NCBI RefSeq assembly: GCF_026236535.1
Contig: NZ_JAHTMW010000005.1
Coordinates: 310,001 to 374,000, forward strand
From: Streptomyces sp. SKN60
GTDB lineage: Bacteria > Actinomycetota > Actinomycetes > Streptomycetales > Streptomycetaceae
DNA: 64,000 bases
Direction: 5' to 3'
The notes under the pieces are model-generated. The model was not told the DNA's origin. It did no database searches and saw only the letters and a list, made by a program, of their open reading frames with translations. Below, in pieces: positions 35,325 to 44,761 of this stretch. Both the position numbers and the translations under genes were made by a program. Position 1 is the first letter of the stretch, and every line of letters starts with the position of its first letter.

Positions 35325-38009
35325 TTGAGATCGAGACGTCGAGCACGCAGTAAGACGGGGACTCGAATACGCCGTACGGCGATCGGCGCCGCCCTCGCGG
35401 GTGCCACGGTCCTCGCCTTCCAGGCGGCGGCGAACGGCGCCGGAGCCGGTGCCGGGAACGACGAGGGGGCCGCGGCCCCCGGTCTGTACAGCAACGCGGC
35501 CGCCAAGGGCGCCGCCCGCGCGAGCGAACTCCACAAGCTCGCGCTCACCGACAAGGGCAGCGGCGAAGCCGTGCTCTCGCAGCGCTCCACCGAGCCGTTC
35601 GGTCTGCTCGGTGTGTCCTGGACGAACCAGAGCGCGAAGATCAAGGGCACCATCGAGGCCCGCACCCGCAGCATCGAGACCGGTGAGTGGTCCGACTGGA
35701 TCGAGCTGGAGCAGCACCCGGCGGGCATGGACGGCCACCGCGCCGGCGCCCCCGGCTCCACCGAGCCGGTCTGGGTCGGTGCCTCCGACGGCGCCGAGGT
35801 CCGGATCAGCGACGGTGCCGCCCGCGGCACCCTGCCCGCGGGCCTCAAGCTGAACATGGTCGACCCCGGCGGAGCCGGCGCGGTCGCCAAGAAGAGCGGC
35901 GACCTGGACGCGGCCCCGGCCGCCTTCGCCGTCGAGGACCCGCCGACCACGCCGCCGAGCGTGCCCGGCCCGCCGTCCACCGCGCCGCAGCCGAAGATCG
36001 TCACCCGCGCCGAGTGGGGCGGCCAGGCGATCGAGGACAAGACGCCCGAGCCGCCGCAGTACCTGCCCGGCGGGGCGATCAAGGCGGCCTTCGTCCACCA
36101 CACGACGAGCGCGGACTACACCTGCGCCCAGTCGGCGACCGTGGTGCGCAGCATCCTCGACTACCACGTGGACGTCGAGAAGTGGCGCGACATCGGCTAC
36201 AACTTCCTCGTCGACAAGTGCGGCACCGTCTTCGAGGGCCGCAAGGGCGGCATCGACCAGCCGGTGTACGGCGCACACACCTACGGCTGGAACGCGGAGT
36301 CGACCAGCGTCGCCTTCCTCGGCGACTTCACGAACCAGGCCGCCCCGGACGCCGCGCTCGCCTCGGCCTCCAAGGTCATCGCGTACAAGCTCGGCCAGTA
36401 CGGGGTGAACCCGGCCGGCAAGGCCACGCTGACCGCCGGCGCCACGCAGACCAACTTCTTCGGGCAGTCGTTCACGGCCACGCAGACCTACTCGTTCGAC
36501 GCGGTCTCCGGCCACCGCAACGGCTTCAACACCCAGTGCCCGGGCAACATGCTCTACCCGCAGCTGCCCACCATCCGCGGCTACGCGACCGGTTCCGTCA
36601 GCGGTCTGTCGATCACCTCGGTGGCCGGCGGCGCGACGAAGGCCGGCACGGGGTACGAGACGCCCGGCCCGGTCGCGCTGAACTGGACGACGAGCACCGC
36701 GAACACGTTCATCGACAAGTTCGAGCTCCTGGTCGACGGGCAGCCGGCGGCCACCACCGCCGGGTCCGCCCGCAGCTGGTCGACCACGCTCACCGGTTAC
36801 GGCGACCACACCCTCGCCGTGCGCGGCACCCACACCTCCGGCAAGGTCACCACCTCGCCGGCGGTCACCGTGACCGTGCCCGGGCCGAAGACCTTCAAGC
36901 CGGTCGCCCCGACCCGTCTGATGGACACCCGCGCCGGTCTCGGCGTGCCGAAGGCCAAGGTCGGCCCCGGCCAGGAGGTCGTCCTCCAGGTCGCCGGCAC
37001 GAACGGCATCCCCGCCACCGGCGTGGGCGCGGTCGTGCTCAACGTGACCGCGACCAACCCGACGGAGCCCAGCTTCGTCTCGGTCTACCCGAACGGCACC
37101 AACCGGTCGAGCGCCTCGAACCTCAACTTCGCGGCCGGCGTCACCATCCCGAACCTGGTGACCGTCCCCGTCGTCGACGGCAAGGTGCGCTTCTACAACA
37201 AGAACGGTTCCGTCGACCTGCTCGCCGACATCACCGGCTACTACGTCAAGGACACCACCGGCTCGACCCACCAGAACCTGGGTCCGCTGCGGCTGATGGA
37301 CACCCGCTCCGGTCTCGGTGTGCCGAAGGCCAAGGTCGGCCCCGGCGGCGTCGCGTCGCTCCAGGTGACCGGCGTCCAGGGCGTCCCGGCCACCGGCGTG
37401 ACGGCCGTGGTCCTGAACGTGACCGCGACCGCCCCGACGGCGGCCAGCTTCGTCTCCGTCTACCCGAGCGGTACGACCCGGGCGAGCGCCTCGAACCTGA
37501 ACTTCCTCGCCGGCCAGACGATCCCGAACCTCGTGATCGTCCCGGTGGGCGCGGACGGCAAGGTGAACTTCTACAACAAGTCCGGTTCGGTGGACCTGCT
37601 CGCCGACATCACCGGCTACTTCAGCGCCGACACGGCGGGTGCCTCGCACATCAACCTCGGTCCGCTGCGGCTGATGGACACCCGTTCCGGCCTCGGCGTG
37701 CCGAAGGCCAAGGTCGGCCCCGACGGCGTCGTGTCGCTGCAGATCACCGGCGCCAACGGGGTGCCGGCGAGCGGTGTGACGGCCGTGGTCCTGAACGTGA
37801 CCGCGACCGCCCCGACGGCGACCAGCTTCGTCTCCGTCTACCCGAGCGGTACGACCCGGGCGAGCGCGTCGAACCTCAACTTCACCGCCGGGCTGACCAT
37901 CCCGAACCTCGTCGTCGTGCCGGTCGGCGCGGACGGCAAGGTCAGCTTCTACAACAAGTCCGGTTCGGTGGACCTGCTCGCCGACGTCACGGGCTACTTC
38001 GTCAAGTGA
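35325..38009 (+). CDS. Secreted N-acetylmuramoyl-L-alanine amidase with three C-terminal repeats
   Basis: The 894-residue protein starts at a TTG after GGGGTGGGGAC. A basic, hydrophobic signal (RRTAIGAALAGATVLAFQAA) precedes an N-terminal domain of about 150 residues. The amidase/PGRP domain spans about 225-420, with AFVHHTTSADYTC (His258-His259) and VSGHRNGFNTQCPGNM giving zinc ligands. An Ig-like segment follows. Three repeats of about 127 residues each begin RLMDTR-GLGVPKAKVGP and end SVDLLADITGYF; copies 2 and 3 are the most alike. The repeats probably bind the wall. It lies outside the thiopeptide cluster. Confidence 0.85.
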   Translation: MRSRRRARSKTGTRIRRTAIGAALAGATVLAFQAAANGAGAGAGNDEGAAAPGLYSNAAAKGAARASELHKLALTDKGSGEAVLSQRSTEPFGLLGVSWTNQSAKIKGTIEARTRSIETGEWSDWIELEQHPAGMDGHRAGAPGSTEPVWVGASDGAEVRISDGAARGTLPAGLKLNMVDPGGAGAVAKKSGDLDAAPAAFAVEDPPTTPPSVPGPPSTAPQPKIVTRAEWGGQAIEDKTPEPPQYLPGGAIKAAFVHHTTSADYTCAQSATVVRSILDYHVDVEKWRDIGYNFLVDKCGTVFEGRKGGIDQPVYGAHTYGWNAESTSVAFLGDFTNQAAPDAALASASKVIAYKLGQYGVNPAGKATLTAGATQTNFFGQSFTATQTYSFDAVSGHRNGFNTQCPGNMLYPQLPTIRGYATGSVSGLSITSVAGGATKAGTGYETPGPVALNWTTSTANTFIDKFELLVDGQPAATTAGSARSWSTTLTGYGDHTLAVRGTHTSGKVTTSPAVTVTVPGPKTFKPVAPTRLMDTRAGLGVPKAKVGPGQEVVLQVAGTNGIPATGVGAVVLNVTATNPTEPSFVSVYPNGTNRSSASNLNFAAGVTIPNLVTVPVVDGKVRFYNKNGSVDLLADITGYYVKDTTGSTHQNLGPLRLMDTRSGLGVPKAKVGPGGVASLQVTGVQGVPATGVTAVVLNVTATAPTAASFVSVYPSGTTRASASNLNFLAGQTIPNLVIVPVGADGKVNFYNKSGSVDLLADITGYFSADTAGASHINLGPLRLMDTRSGLGVPKAKVGPDGVVSLQITGANGVPASGVTAVVLNVTATAPTATSFVSVYPSGTTRASASNLNFTAGLTIPNLVVVPVGADGKVSFYNKSGSVDLLADVTGYFVK
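36907..38007 (+). repeat. Three in-frame repeats of about 380 bp in the amidase gene
   Basis: Copies begin near 36907, 37288 and 37669 (CGTCTGATGGACACCCGC or close variants). Each encodes a unit with RLMDTR, LNVTAT, SFVSVYP, SASNLNF, IPNL and LLADITGY. Copies 2 and 3 share long identical stretches, suggesting recent duplication. Confidence 0.85.
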
Positions 38010-38029
38010 CCTGATTCCAGGCCGCGTTC

Positions 38030-38059
38030 GGGCCCGTCTCCCTTCCGGGAGGCGGGCCC
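38030..38059 (+). terminator. Terminator after the amidase gene
   Basis: GGGCCCGTCTCCC pairs with GGGAGGCGGGCCC around a TTCC loop, with one wobble pair. It lies 20 bp after the stop codon and faces the convergent PIG-L gene. Confidence 0.8.
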
Positions 38060-38067
38060 TTCGGCTT

Positions 38068-38111
38068 CTGCGGAAGCCCTGCGGAAGCCCTGCGGAAACC
38101 CTGCGGAAGCC
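38068..38111. repeat. Four tandem copies of an 11-bp unit
   Basis: CTGCGGAAGCC is repeated four times with an exact 11-bp period; the third copy differs at one base. It lies between two convergent genes and ends just before the PIG-L stop codon. Confidence 0.9.
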
Positions 38112-38114
38112 TTT

Positions 38115-40115
38115 CTACGGCCGCCACACCCACGGCCGGGCGTCCGCGCCGAGGCCGACGACCGTGCCCGGGCCGTGCAGGACGGGCGCGGCACCGGCCG
38201 GGGCGGTGCCCCGGTCCCGGACCGCGAGGCGGCCGTCGCGCAGCAGCTGGACCCGGCCGCGCGGGTCGCGGCCGAGCAGCACGGGGCCGCGCGGACCCGG
38301 TGCGGCGGCCAGCGGCCCGTACCCCTCGAAGCGCGGCGCCGGGCCGGCCGAGGAGCGCAGCCGGCCGTCGGCGGGGGCGCGGTAGAAGACCTCGACACCG
38401 GCCGGGCCGGGCGCGGGGACGGCGGCGACCGGGTCGCCGGACAGCGGGAGCGGCGCGGCGGGGGAGCCGTCGACCCAGTGCCGTACGTGCTGGCGGCCCG
38501 CCGCGAGCAGACGCACCCGGCCCGCGGTGTCGACGAGCGCGGTCAGCCCGTCCTGCACCTCTTCCTGGTGAGGAAGCGGGCGCCACGGGCCCCAGGTGCC
38601 GTCCGCCGCCCGTACCCGCGTGGACACGCCCTGGTCCGCGTTCCGTACGAAGAGATGCACCCGGCCGTCCGGGGCGGCGACCGCCACCGGCGCGCCGATC
38701 CGGCGGCCCCGGTCGTCCCCGCGCTCCGGATTCCCCAGGCCCCGCCAGGCGAGGAACGGGCCGCCGGGGGAGCGCTGCTCCAGGAGCACCACCTCGCGCC
38801 GGTTCGCACCGCCGCGGCCGCTGAGTGCGGCGAGCCGTACGCCGAAGAGCAGGAGCCGCCCGTCGGGGAGCGTCGCCGGGGCGAGCGCCGGGGCCAGCGG
38901 GCCGCCGCCCAGGTCCTCCGGCTCCCCGAACACCCCGCTGCCGCGCGCGTCCTCGCGCCAGCGGACCGCGCGCAGGCCGAGCACCCCGTACGCGGCGAGC
39001 CGCCCGTCCGTCTCCTCGGCGACGGCCGGGCCGGCGGCCGGCCAGCGGTAGTGGGTGGCGCGCACCCAGCCCTTCCAGTTGGTCAGCGGGCGGTCCCCGC
39101 CGACGCCGTAGTCGCCGCAGCCGGAGGGGTTGCCGCAGTCCCAGGACGGATCGCCGCCGTACGGGACGAGGTGGGCGGCCTTCTCGGCGAGCACCCGCGG
39201 CGGCAGGTTCTTCGGCCAGTGCCGGTTGTAGTAGCCGCGGAAGGCGGTCGCGGTGAAGGCCGGCACCGGCCCGCCGTCCGCCGTGGCGTCGGCGACCCGG
39301 CGCAGCAGCGCCGCCCAGGTGAAGCAGGCCACCGCGGTGTGGTCGCCGTGGTCGGAGTAGCCCGGCTGCTCGCTGTCCCGCTGCCGGGTGGCCTCGGGGC
39401 TGTGCTGGATGTCCGGGTCAGGGTCGAGGGTGTGCACGACGGTGGGCCGGTAGGTGGCGAGCAGCCCGGCCAGGACCTCGATCAGCTGCCCGTGGTCGTA
39501 GGTGTCGGAGCGGGTGACCGGCGAGCCGGCGGACAGATGGGTGGTGAGTTCCAGGGCCCGGTCCTGCCACAGGGCGGGCAGCGCCATGTAGCGGCGCGGG
39601 GTGTGCATCGGCAGGTTGAGGAAGATCAGCTCGACCCGGCGGCCGCCGTGTTCGAGGACGTCGCGCTCGGCGTGCCGGCCGCCCGCGAGCTCGGCGGTCC
39701 CCTTCTGCCAGGCCGTGAACCGGTCCGTGCCGAGCAGCTCCGCGTACGCCTGGCGCAGGCCCTGGTGGCGGGCGGAGGAGTAGGCGGCCCGGTCGGGCGG
39801 GGTCTTGGGCATGCCCTTGATCAGGTTCTTGCCGTTGTGCTCGCCCGCCGTCACGTACACGCAGACCAGCGGCACCCCGGCGTCGAGCAGCCGCTGGGTG
39901 TCCGGGTTCATGAAGTACAGGTCGTCGTCCGGGTGCGCGGCGAACTGCATGAGCAGCGCCCGACGGCCGGTGGCGATCGGGCGGCCCGGGGCCGGATCGG
40001 CCGCGGCGGTGTGGCCGGGCGGGGCGGGTACGGAGCAGCCGGCGAGGGCCGCCGCCGCGGCGGCGGTGGCGAGCATCCTGCGCCGGGTCGGTCTGCTGTT
40101 GTCGTTCTCGTCCAC
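38115..40115 (-). CDS. PIG-L family deacetylase lipoprotein with C-terminal beta-propeller-like domain
   Basis: The N-terminus has a twin-arginine-like RRRMLATAAAAAALAG and a lipobox LAGC with Cys27, so it should be an exported lipoprotein. The LmbE/PIG-L domain follows, with the zinc motif AAHPDDDLYF (His61, Asp63, Asp64) and YSDHGDHTAVACF. It hydrolyses an N-acyl or N-acetyl group on a sugar; the substrate is unknown. From about residue 360, beta-propeller-like repeats continue to the end. GTG at 40113-40115. The propeller fusion may bind wall or extracellular sugars. Confidence 0.8.
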   Translation of the reverse strand: MDENDNSRPTRRRMLATAAAAAALAGCSVPAPPGHTAAADPAPGRPIATGRRALLMQFAAHPDDDLYFMNPDTQRLLDAGVPLVCVYVTAGEHNGKNLIKGMPKTPPDRAAYSSARHQGLRQAYAELLGTDRFTAWQKGTAELAGGRHAERDVLEHGGRRVELIFLNLPMHTPRRYMALPALWQDRALELTTHLSAGSPVTRSDTYDHGQLIEVLAGLLATYRPTVVHTLDPDPDIQHSPEATRQRDSEQPGYSDHGDHTAVACFTWAALLRRVADATADGGPVPAFTATAFRGYYNRHWPKNLPPRVLAEKAAHLVPYGGDPSWDCGNPSGCGDYGVGGDRPLTNWKGWVRATHYRWPAAGPAVAEETDGRLAAYGVLGLRAVRWREDARGSGVFGEPEDLGGGPLAPALAPATLPDGRLLLFGVRLAALSGRGGANRREVVLLEQRSPGGPFLAWRGLGNPERGDDRGRRIGAPVAVAAPDGRVHLFVRNADQGVSTRVRAADGTWGPWRPLPHQEEVQDGLTALVDTAGRVRLLAAGRQHVRHWVDGSPAAPLPLSGDPVAAVPAPGPAGVEVFYRAPADGRLRSSAGPAPRFEGYGPLAAAPGPRGPVLLGRDPRGRVQLLRDGRLAVRDRGTAPAGAAPVLHGPGTVVGLGADARPWVWRP

Positions 40116-40194
40116 CGGTCGTGCGTCCCCCGTGCGTGACTCTTCACCGTCGTGCCTGTGCCGTGCGGCTAGACGGATTTTCGAGCGCGCGGGT

Positions 40195-41004
40195 TCAGTG
40201 CGAGCCGGCGGAATCGCCGTGGTTGTCGTCGCCCAGCGGAACCGTCGCCCGTACCTCCATCGGCCCGTCGCCGCGCCGGGCGAGCAGCACGAGCTCGGTG
40301 ATCCGGACGCTCATCGTCCCGAGCAGCTCCTCGCAGCTCGTGGCCAGGGCTGCGGGGTCGCGGCTGCGGCCGAGGGACAGATGCGGGGTGTACGGGCGGG
40401 AGTCGACGCACCGCGGGAACCGCTCCTCCAGCGCCTCCCGCAGCCGCAGCCACGGCTCCGAACCGCGCGCGGCCGGGTCGAGCCACACGGTGGCGTCCGT
40501 ACGGTGCCGGAACCACCGCACCCCGTGCAGCCGCGCCCGGAACGGCGGGACGGTCCGCAGGGCCGCCGCGACCAGCGGGATCGCCCGCAGGAAGTCGGAC
40601 TCGGGCACGAACCCGTACACGACGTTGACGTGCGGCGGCCAGCGCCCGATCTGCCGGTCGTGGACCCGCCGGATGCTCTGGATCGGCTCCCACAGCCCGT
40701 GCGGCGGCAGCCAGGCCACGGCCGTCCGGTACGTGGGCGGCACGGCCAGCACCTCGGCGTGGACCCGGCCCGCCGCGGACGTGCCGAGCCGGTCGAGCCC
40801 GGTCGCCCGGTCCCAGACGAGCTCCCCGTCCGCCTCGAAGAACACCACCCGGTGCCACGGGATCTCCCCGCCGGGCACGAAGTCCACGAGGTCCATGCGC
40901 TTCGGGCCCGCGCCGCCCCGCTCGGCGATCCCCATCACGAACCGCTCGGCGTCGAGCCGCGGGTCCCACACCACCCGGTGGTAGACGTCGTCGCTGGTGC
41001 GCAT
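40195..41004 (-). CDS. DUF504 plus 2H phosphoesterase (LigT-like) fusion, 269 aa
   Basis: Residues 1-75 ([40 protein letters not shown]) match the DUF504/MJ1316 RNA-end-recognition domain. The rest is a 2H phosphoesterase: [11 protein letters not shown] (His125) and [11 protein letters not shown] (His208). The first motif has Asn where Thr or Ser is usual, so activity may be altered. The pairing of an RNA-cyclic-end binding domain with a 2',3'-cyclic phosphodiesterase suggests RNA repair or RNA-end processing. ATG at 41002-41004. Confidence 0.82.
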   Translation of the reverse strand: MRTSDDVYHRVVWDPRLDAERFVMGIAERGGAGPKRMDLVDFVPGGEIPWHRVVFFEADGELVWDRATGLDRLGTSAAGRVHAEVLAVPPTYRTAVAWLPPHGLWEPIQSIRRVHDRQIGRWPPHVNVVYGFVPESDFLRAIPLVAAALRTVPPFRARLHGVRWFRHRTDATVWLDPAARGSEPWLRLREALEERFPRCVDSRPYTPHLSLGRSRDPAALATSCEELLGTMSVRITELVLLARRGDGPMEVRATVPLGDDNHGDSAGSH

Positions 41005-41137
41005 ACTCCGCCTCTGCCCGGATTCCCCCGGTCACGAACTGATCAAGAGGCCTGACCTGCCTCTTCCGCCCGTCGGGCGGCGTGAGAACGTCCGGATCGC
41101 ATCACGCGTCACGCAGTACAGGGGTGGGGAACAGAAC

Positions 41138-42316
41138 ATGAGCGACAAGCCGTCGGACAGACCGTCGGTCTCGGACGAGGAATGGGCCTCCTTCGTGGAG
41201 GCCGCGAAGGAACAGGGCCTCGGCACGGAGGCCCAGGCCCGGGCCCTGCGCAAGGCGAAGCCGCCGAAGCCGCCGAAGCGGCCGAAGGCGCCGAAGCGCC
41301 AGGAGCCGGCGGGCTGGCGCACCGGCCCGGCCTGGCAGGAGATGAACGGCCGCGCCGCCCGCAAGCGCAAGGCCAAGGCCGTCCTCGGCGTCGCCCTGGT
41401 GGCAGCCCTCGCCCTCGTCGCCGTACGCCCCCAGCTGGTCACCGCCCTCCTCCCGGACGACGTCACCTCCGCCCTGCCGTCCTCCTGGACGGACCACCCG
41501 GAGGACACGACACCGCTGGCGGCGGAGACGGCGGCCCCGACCGCACCCCCGGAGCCGGTCGACCCGCACCGCCCGACCCTGAAGGAGCCCTTCAGGGGCT
41601 CCCCGGCGGTGCGGTGGGCGGACGGGGCCGCGGGTATCGAGCTTCCGCCGGCGAAGGCGACGGGCTGGATGTCGAAGACGCAGGTCGAGGCGGCCCTGAA
41701 GAAGTCCAGGGAGTTCCTGGTCGCGGCGAACCTGGACCCGAAGGTGCTCCAGGGCGGCCGGCCGGACGCGGCGCTGAAGCTGATCGACCCGACCCAGAAG
41801 GGTGTCCGTACCCAGTTGGAGGGCTGGCTGGCCAAGCCGACCGACGCGAACGACCCCAAGACGGTGTTCAGCCGCTTCAGCCCGGTGGAGGTCAAGCCGG
41901 CCGGCACCGTCGTGAAGGTCCGGGGCCGGATGAGCGTGGCGGCGGGCAAGGGCAAGAAGGCGGGCACGGTCGAGGTGAGCGCCGACTACACCTTCGTCTA
42001 CCCGCTCCTGAAGGCCGGGCCGGGCGCGGACGAGGTCGCCCGTACGATCGTCCGCCGCGAGATGACCTTCGTCTTCTACGACCCCGCGCGCTACCAGGTC
42101 AGCAGCGGCAAGGTCGTCATCGGCGACTGGATGTCGGACTACGGCAACAGCTCCTGCGAGCGGGACGGCGACGGCTTCCTTCACCCGGAGTTCGAGTCCG
42201 ACCTCCGGACCGGCCCCGTGCCCGGCACCACGGGCCCGGCCACAGACCCGTACGACCGCAGCAAGCCGATCGACCGCCATCGGACTGCCGGCTGCGGCAC
42301 CGTCACGCGTTCCTGA
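41138..42316 (+). CDS. Membrane-anchored hypothetical protein, tandem paralogue 1 (392 aa)
   Basis: A cytoplasmic N-terminus rich in Lys/Pro (AKPPKPPKRPKAPKRQEPAG) is followed by one membrane helix (AVLGVALVAALALVAVRP, near residue 90) and an extracytoplasmic domain of about 270 residues. That domain starts FRGSPAVRWADGAAGIELPP and includes VEAALKKSREFLVAANLDP and ADYTFVYPLLKA. Two late cysteines (SSCERDGD, AGCGTVT) may pair. ATG at 41138 after GGGGTGGGGA. Family unknown to me. It overlaps nothing and is followed 11 nt later by a paralogue. Confidence 0.75.
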   Translation: MSDKPSDRPSVSDEEWASFVEAAKEQGLGTEAQARALRKAKPPKPPKRPKAPKRQEPAGWRTGPAWQEMNGRAARKRKAKAVLGVALVAALALVAVRPQLVTALLPDDVTSALPSSWTDHPEDTTPLAAETAAPTAPPEPVDPHRPTLKEPFRGSPAVRWADGAAGIELPPAKATGWMSKTQVEAALKKSREFLVAANLDPKVLQGGRPDAALKLIDPTQKGVRTQLEGWLAKPTDANDPKTVFSRFSPVEVKPAGTVVKVRGRMSVAAGKGKKAGTVEVSADYTFVYPLLKAGPGADEVARTIVRREMTFVFYDPARYQVSSGKVVIGDWMSDYGNSSCERDGDGFLHPEFESDLRTGPVPGTTGPATDPYDRSKPIDRHRTAGCGTVTRS

Positions 42317-42327
42317 GGGGGAACACC

Positions 42328-43281
42328 ATGGGATGGGACTACGACGGGCACAACGGCGGCAACCAGAGCCCCGCCGCCCGCATCGCCTCCGGCGCCGTCG
42401 GCATCGTCGTGGCCGCCGGCCTCGCCGTGCTGGTGCTGCGGCCCGAGCTGATGCCGTGGCGGGACGCGGAGGACACGACTCCGCTGGCCGCCGAGACCGG
42501 CCGGCCGAGCGCCGCGCCCTCCGCGGAGGCGTTCCCGGACCTGCCGACGCTCCGGGAGCCGTTCCGGGGCTCCCCGGCGGTGCGGTGGGCGGACGGGGCC
42601 GCCGGGATCGAGCCGCCGGCCGCCAGGGCCACCGGCTGGATGTCGAAGGCGCAGGTCGAGGCCGCGCTGCGGCGGACCAAGGAGTTCCTGGTCGCCGCCA
42701 ACCTGGACCCCGCCGTCCTCAAGGGCGGCAAGCCGGCCGCGGCGCTGCGGCTGATCGACCCGAAGCAGCCGGACGTCCGGGCCGAGCTGGAGAAATCGCT
42801 GACGGCGCCGACCGAGACGAACGACCCGACCTCGCTCTTCACCCGCTTCGGCCCCGGCGAGATCCGCCCGGTCGGCACGGTCGTGAAGACCCGGGGCCGG
42901 ATGACCGTCGAGGAGGGCAAGGGCAAGGACGCCGGGAACGTGATCGTCCGCACCGACTACACCTTCGTCTACCCGGTGGTGAAGACCGCGCCGGGCTCCG
43001 ACGAGGTGGCCCGCACGATCGTGCGCCGCACCCTGGTCGTGGCGCTGCCGGACCCGGAGAAGTTCGAGGCGACCCCGGGCAAGCTGTCGCTCTGGGAGTG
43101 GAACGCCGACCTCGGCAACAGCGCCTGCGACGTCTTCGACGGCTTCCTCCACCCCCAGTTCGACTCCGACCTCGCGACCGACCCGGACGCGACCCCGGCG
43201 GGCCCGGAGCAGGACCCGTACGACCGGAGCAAGGACCTGGGCGACGCCTCCCAGGAATGCGGCACCGTGTCCCGCACCTGA
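42328..43281 (+). CDS. Membrane-anchored hypothetical protein, tandem paralogue 2 (317 aa)
   Basis: This copy has a much shorter cytoplasmic start (MGWDYDGHNGGNQSPAARIA), a membrane helix (GAVGIVVAAGLAVLVLRP) and the same extracytoplasmic domain: EPFRGSPAVRWADGAAGIEP, VEAALRRTKEFLVAANLDP, TDYTFVYPVVKTAPGSDEVA, EVARTIVRR. It ends with the paired-cysteine region (SACDVFD, QECGTVS). The duplication covers the domain and anchor but not the Lys/Pro extension. The two genes form an operon. Confidence 0.75.
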   Translation: MGWDYDGHNGGNQSPAARIASGAVGIVVAAGLAVLVLRPELMPWRDAEDTTPLAAETGRPSAAPSAEAFPDLPTLREPFRGSPAVRWADGAAGIEPPAARATGWMSKAQVEAALRRTKEFLVAANLDPAVLKGGKPAAALRLIDPKQPDVRAELEKSLTAPTETNDPTSLFTRFGPGEIRPVGTVVKTRGRMTVEEGKGKDAGNVIVRTDYTFVYPVVKTAPGSDEVARTIVRRTLVVALPDPEKFEATPGKLSLWEWNADLGNSACDVFDGFLHPQFDSDLATDPDATPAGPEQDPYDRSKDLGDASQECGTVSRT

Positions 43282-43289
43282 CTCGTCAC

Positions 43290-44747
43290 TCAGTCCCAGA
43301 GGCGGCCGAGCGCGAGGAGGCGGTCGCGGTACTCCAGCACCTCGGTCCATTCGTCCGGCCAGAACTTGGGCCCGTTCAGCGCTCCGGCGAAAGCGCCGGC
43401 GAGGGCGGCGATCGAGTCGGAGTCGCCGGAGGAGTGTGCCCCTCGCTGGATCGGGGCGCGGCGGTAGCCGTCGACGACGAGGAGGCAGTACAGAGCCGTC
43501 GCGAGGGCCTCTTCGGCCACCCAGCCGGCCCCGACGGCCTGGCTCGGGTCCATGTCCCGGTCAGGGGCGCGGAGTGCTTCGGCCACCTTGTCGAGGGCGC
43601 CGAGGCATTCGTCCCATCCGAACGCGATGTACGTCGCGGGGTCCGGAGCTCCTGCCTTGCGTGACAGGTCCCCGAGCCAGTCGCCGTGGTACTTCCGGCG
43701 CGACTGCAGCGCGTAGAGGCGCAGCTGAGTGAGGAGGTCGTCCAGGGCGCAGCCGTGGGCGAGCAGCCAGACGGCGTGGGCCGTCAGGTCGCTGGCCGCG
43801 AGCGCGGTCGGGTGGCCGTGCGTCATGGCCGCCTGCAACTGGGCGATGCCCGAGCGCTGCTCGGCCGTCAGACCGGGTACGAGCGCTACCGGGGCCACCC
43901 GCATGTTCGCGCCGCAGCCCTTGGAGCTGATCACCGTGGCGTCCTGCCATGGGATGCCCCGCTCCAGTGCGGCACAGGCGTTCAGGCAGGTCTGCCCGGG
44001 GGCCCGGTTGTTGTCCGGCGAGTGCAGCCAGGTCACCAGGTGCCTGCGCAGGGCCGCTTCGACCTGGGCGGGGGTGAGGGACTGTGCCGCTCCCCAGGCT
44101 CCGCCTGTCACGCGGGGACTCGTGGTGATCTCCGCCAGGGCCTCCCCGACGGCCAGCGTCATCTGGGTGTCGTCGGTGACCCGTACGACGCCGTCCGAGG
44201 AGAGGGGCATCTCCATCCTGTGCCAGGGGCCGAACGTGGTCTTGATCTGCTCCATGGTCATGAACTCGGTGGGGTAACCCATGGCGTCACCGAAGGCCAG
44301 GCCGAGCAGCACCGCGGCCGAGGCGCGCCAGGGACGCTCCCGAGGGGCGTAACCGGCGAGGTCGTCGATCGCGCCGGAATTGGGAGCCACGGAGAGCGAG
44401 CCCGGGACGATGTCGCTGGAGCCGGGAGGGTTTCCGATCATCTCGATCAGCGCCTCCGACGGAGTGAGGTCACGCGCCCTGGCGTCATCCAGCCGGTCGT
44501 CCCACCAGCCACCCTGATGGGGATCGGCCCTCAACGGAACCCAGCGTGCCGCCGACTCCGCGTCGTTGATCCACAGATAGCCGATCACCTTGCCGGTGGC
44601 ATCGGAGACAGTGACACTTTGGACGGGCTTATTCGTTTGAGTGGCGTATCGCGGACGTCCTCCTGACGAAATCAGGGGACCTTCGTCCTCGTAGCTCGGG
44701 CTCACCCTCCGATTCACGAATCGACGTTCTTCTTTTCCGGTGTTCAT
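43290..44747 (-). CDS. ADP-ribosylglycohydrolase-family protein, candidate immunity to the adjacent toxin
   Basis: From about residue 140 the protein is an ARH-type ADP-ribosylhydrolase: LLGLAFGDAMGYPTEF, VVRVTDDTQMTLAVGEAL and AHSSGDSDSIAALAGAFAGA contain the acidic magnesium ligands. The first 138 residues are an extra domain (VQSVTVSDATGKVIGYLWIN and onward) that ordinary family members lack. It follows, 14 nt downstream, a gene ending in an ADP-ribosyltransferase, so it probably reverses or blocks that toxin. The precedent is Tri1, where an N-terminal extension also plugs the toxin active site. ATG at 44745-44747. Confidence 0.85.
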   Translation of the reverse strand: MNTGKEERRFVNRRVSPSYEDEGPLISSGGRPRYATQTNKPVQSVTVSDATGKVIGYLWINDAESAARWVPLRADPHQGGWWDDRLDDARARDLTPSEALIEMIGNPPGSSDIVPGSLSVAPNSGAIDDLAGYAPRERPWRASAAVLLGLAFGDAMGYPTEFMTMEQIKTTFGPWHRMEMPLSSDGVVRVTDDTQMTLAVGEALAEITTSPRVTGGAWGAAQSLTPAQVEAALRRHLVTWLHSPDNNRAPGQTCLNACAALERGIPWQDATVISSKGCGANMRVAPVALVPGLTAEQRSGIAQLQAAMTHGHPTALAASDLTAHAVWLLAHGCALDDLLTQLRLYALQSRRKYHGDWLGDLSRKAGAPDPATYIAFGWDECLGALDKVAEALRAPDRDMDPSQAVGAGWVAEEALATALYCLLVVDGYRRAPIQRGAHSSGDSDSIAALAGAFAGALNGPKFWPDEWTEVLEYRDRLLALGRLWD

Positions 44748-44761
44748 TCCAGGATCCCTTC

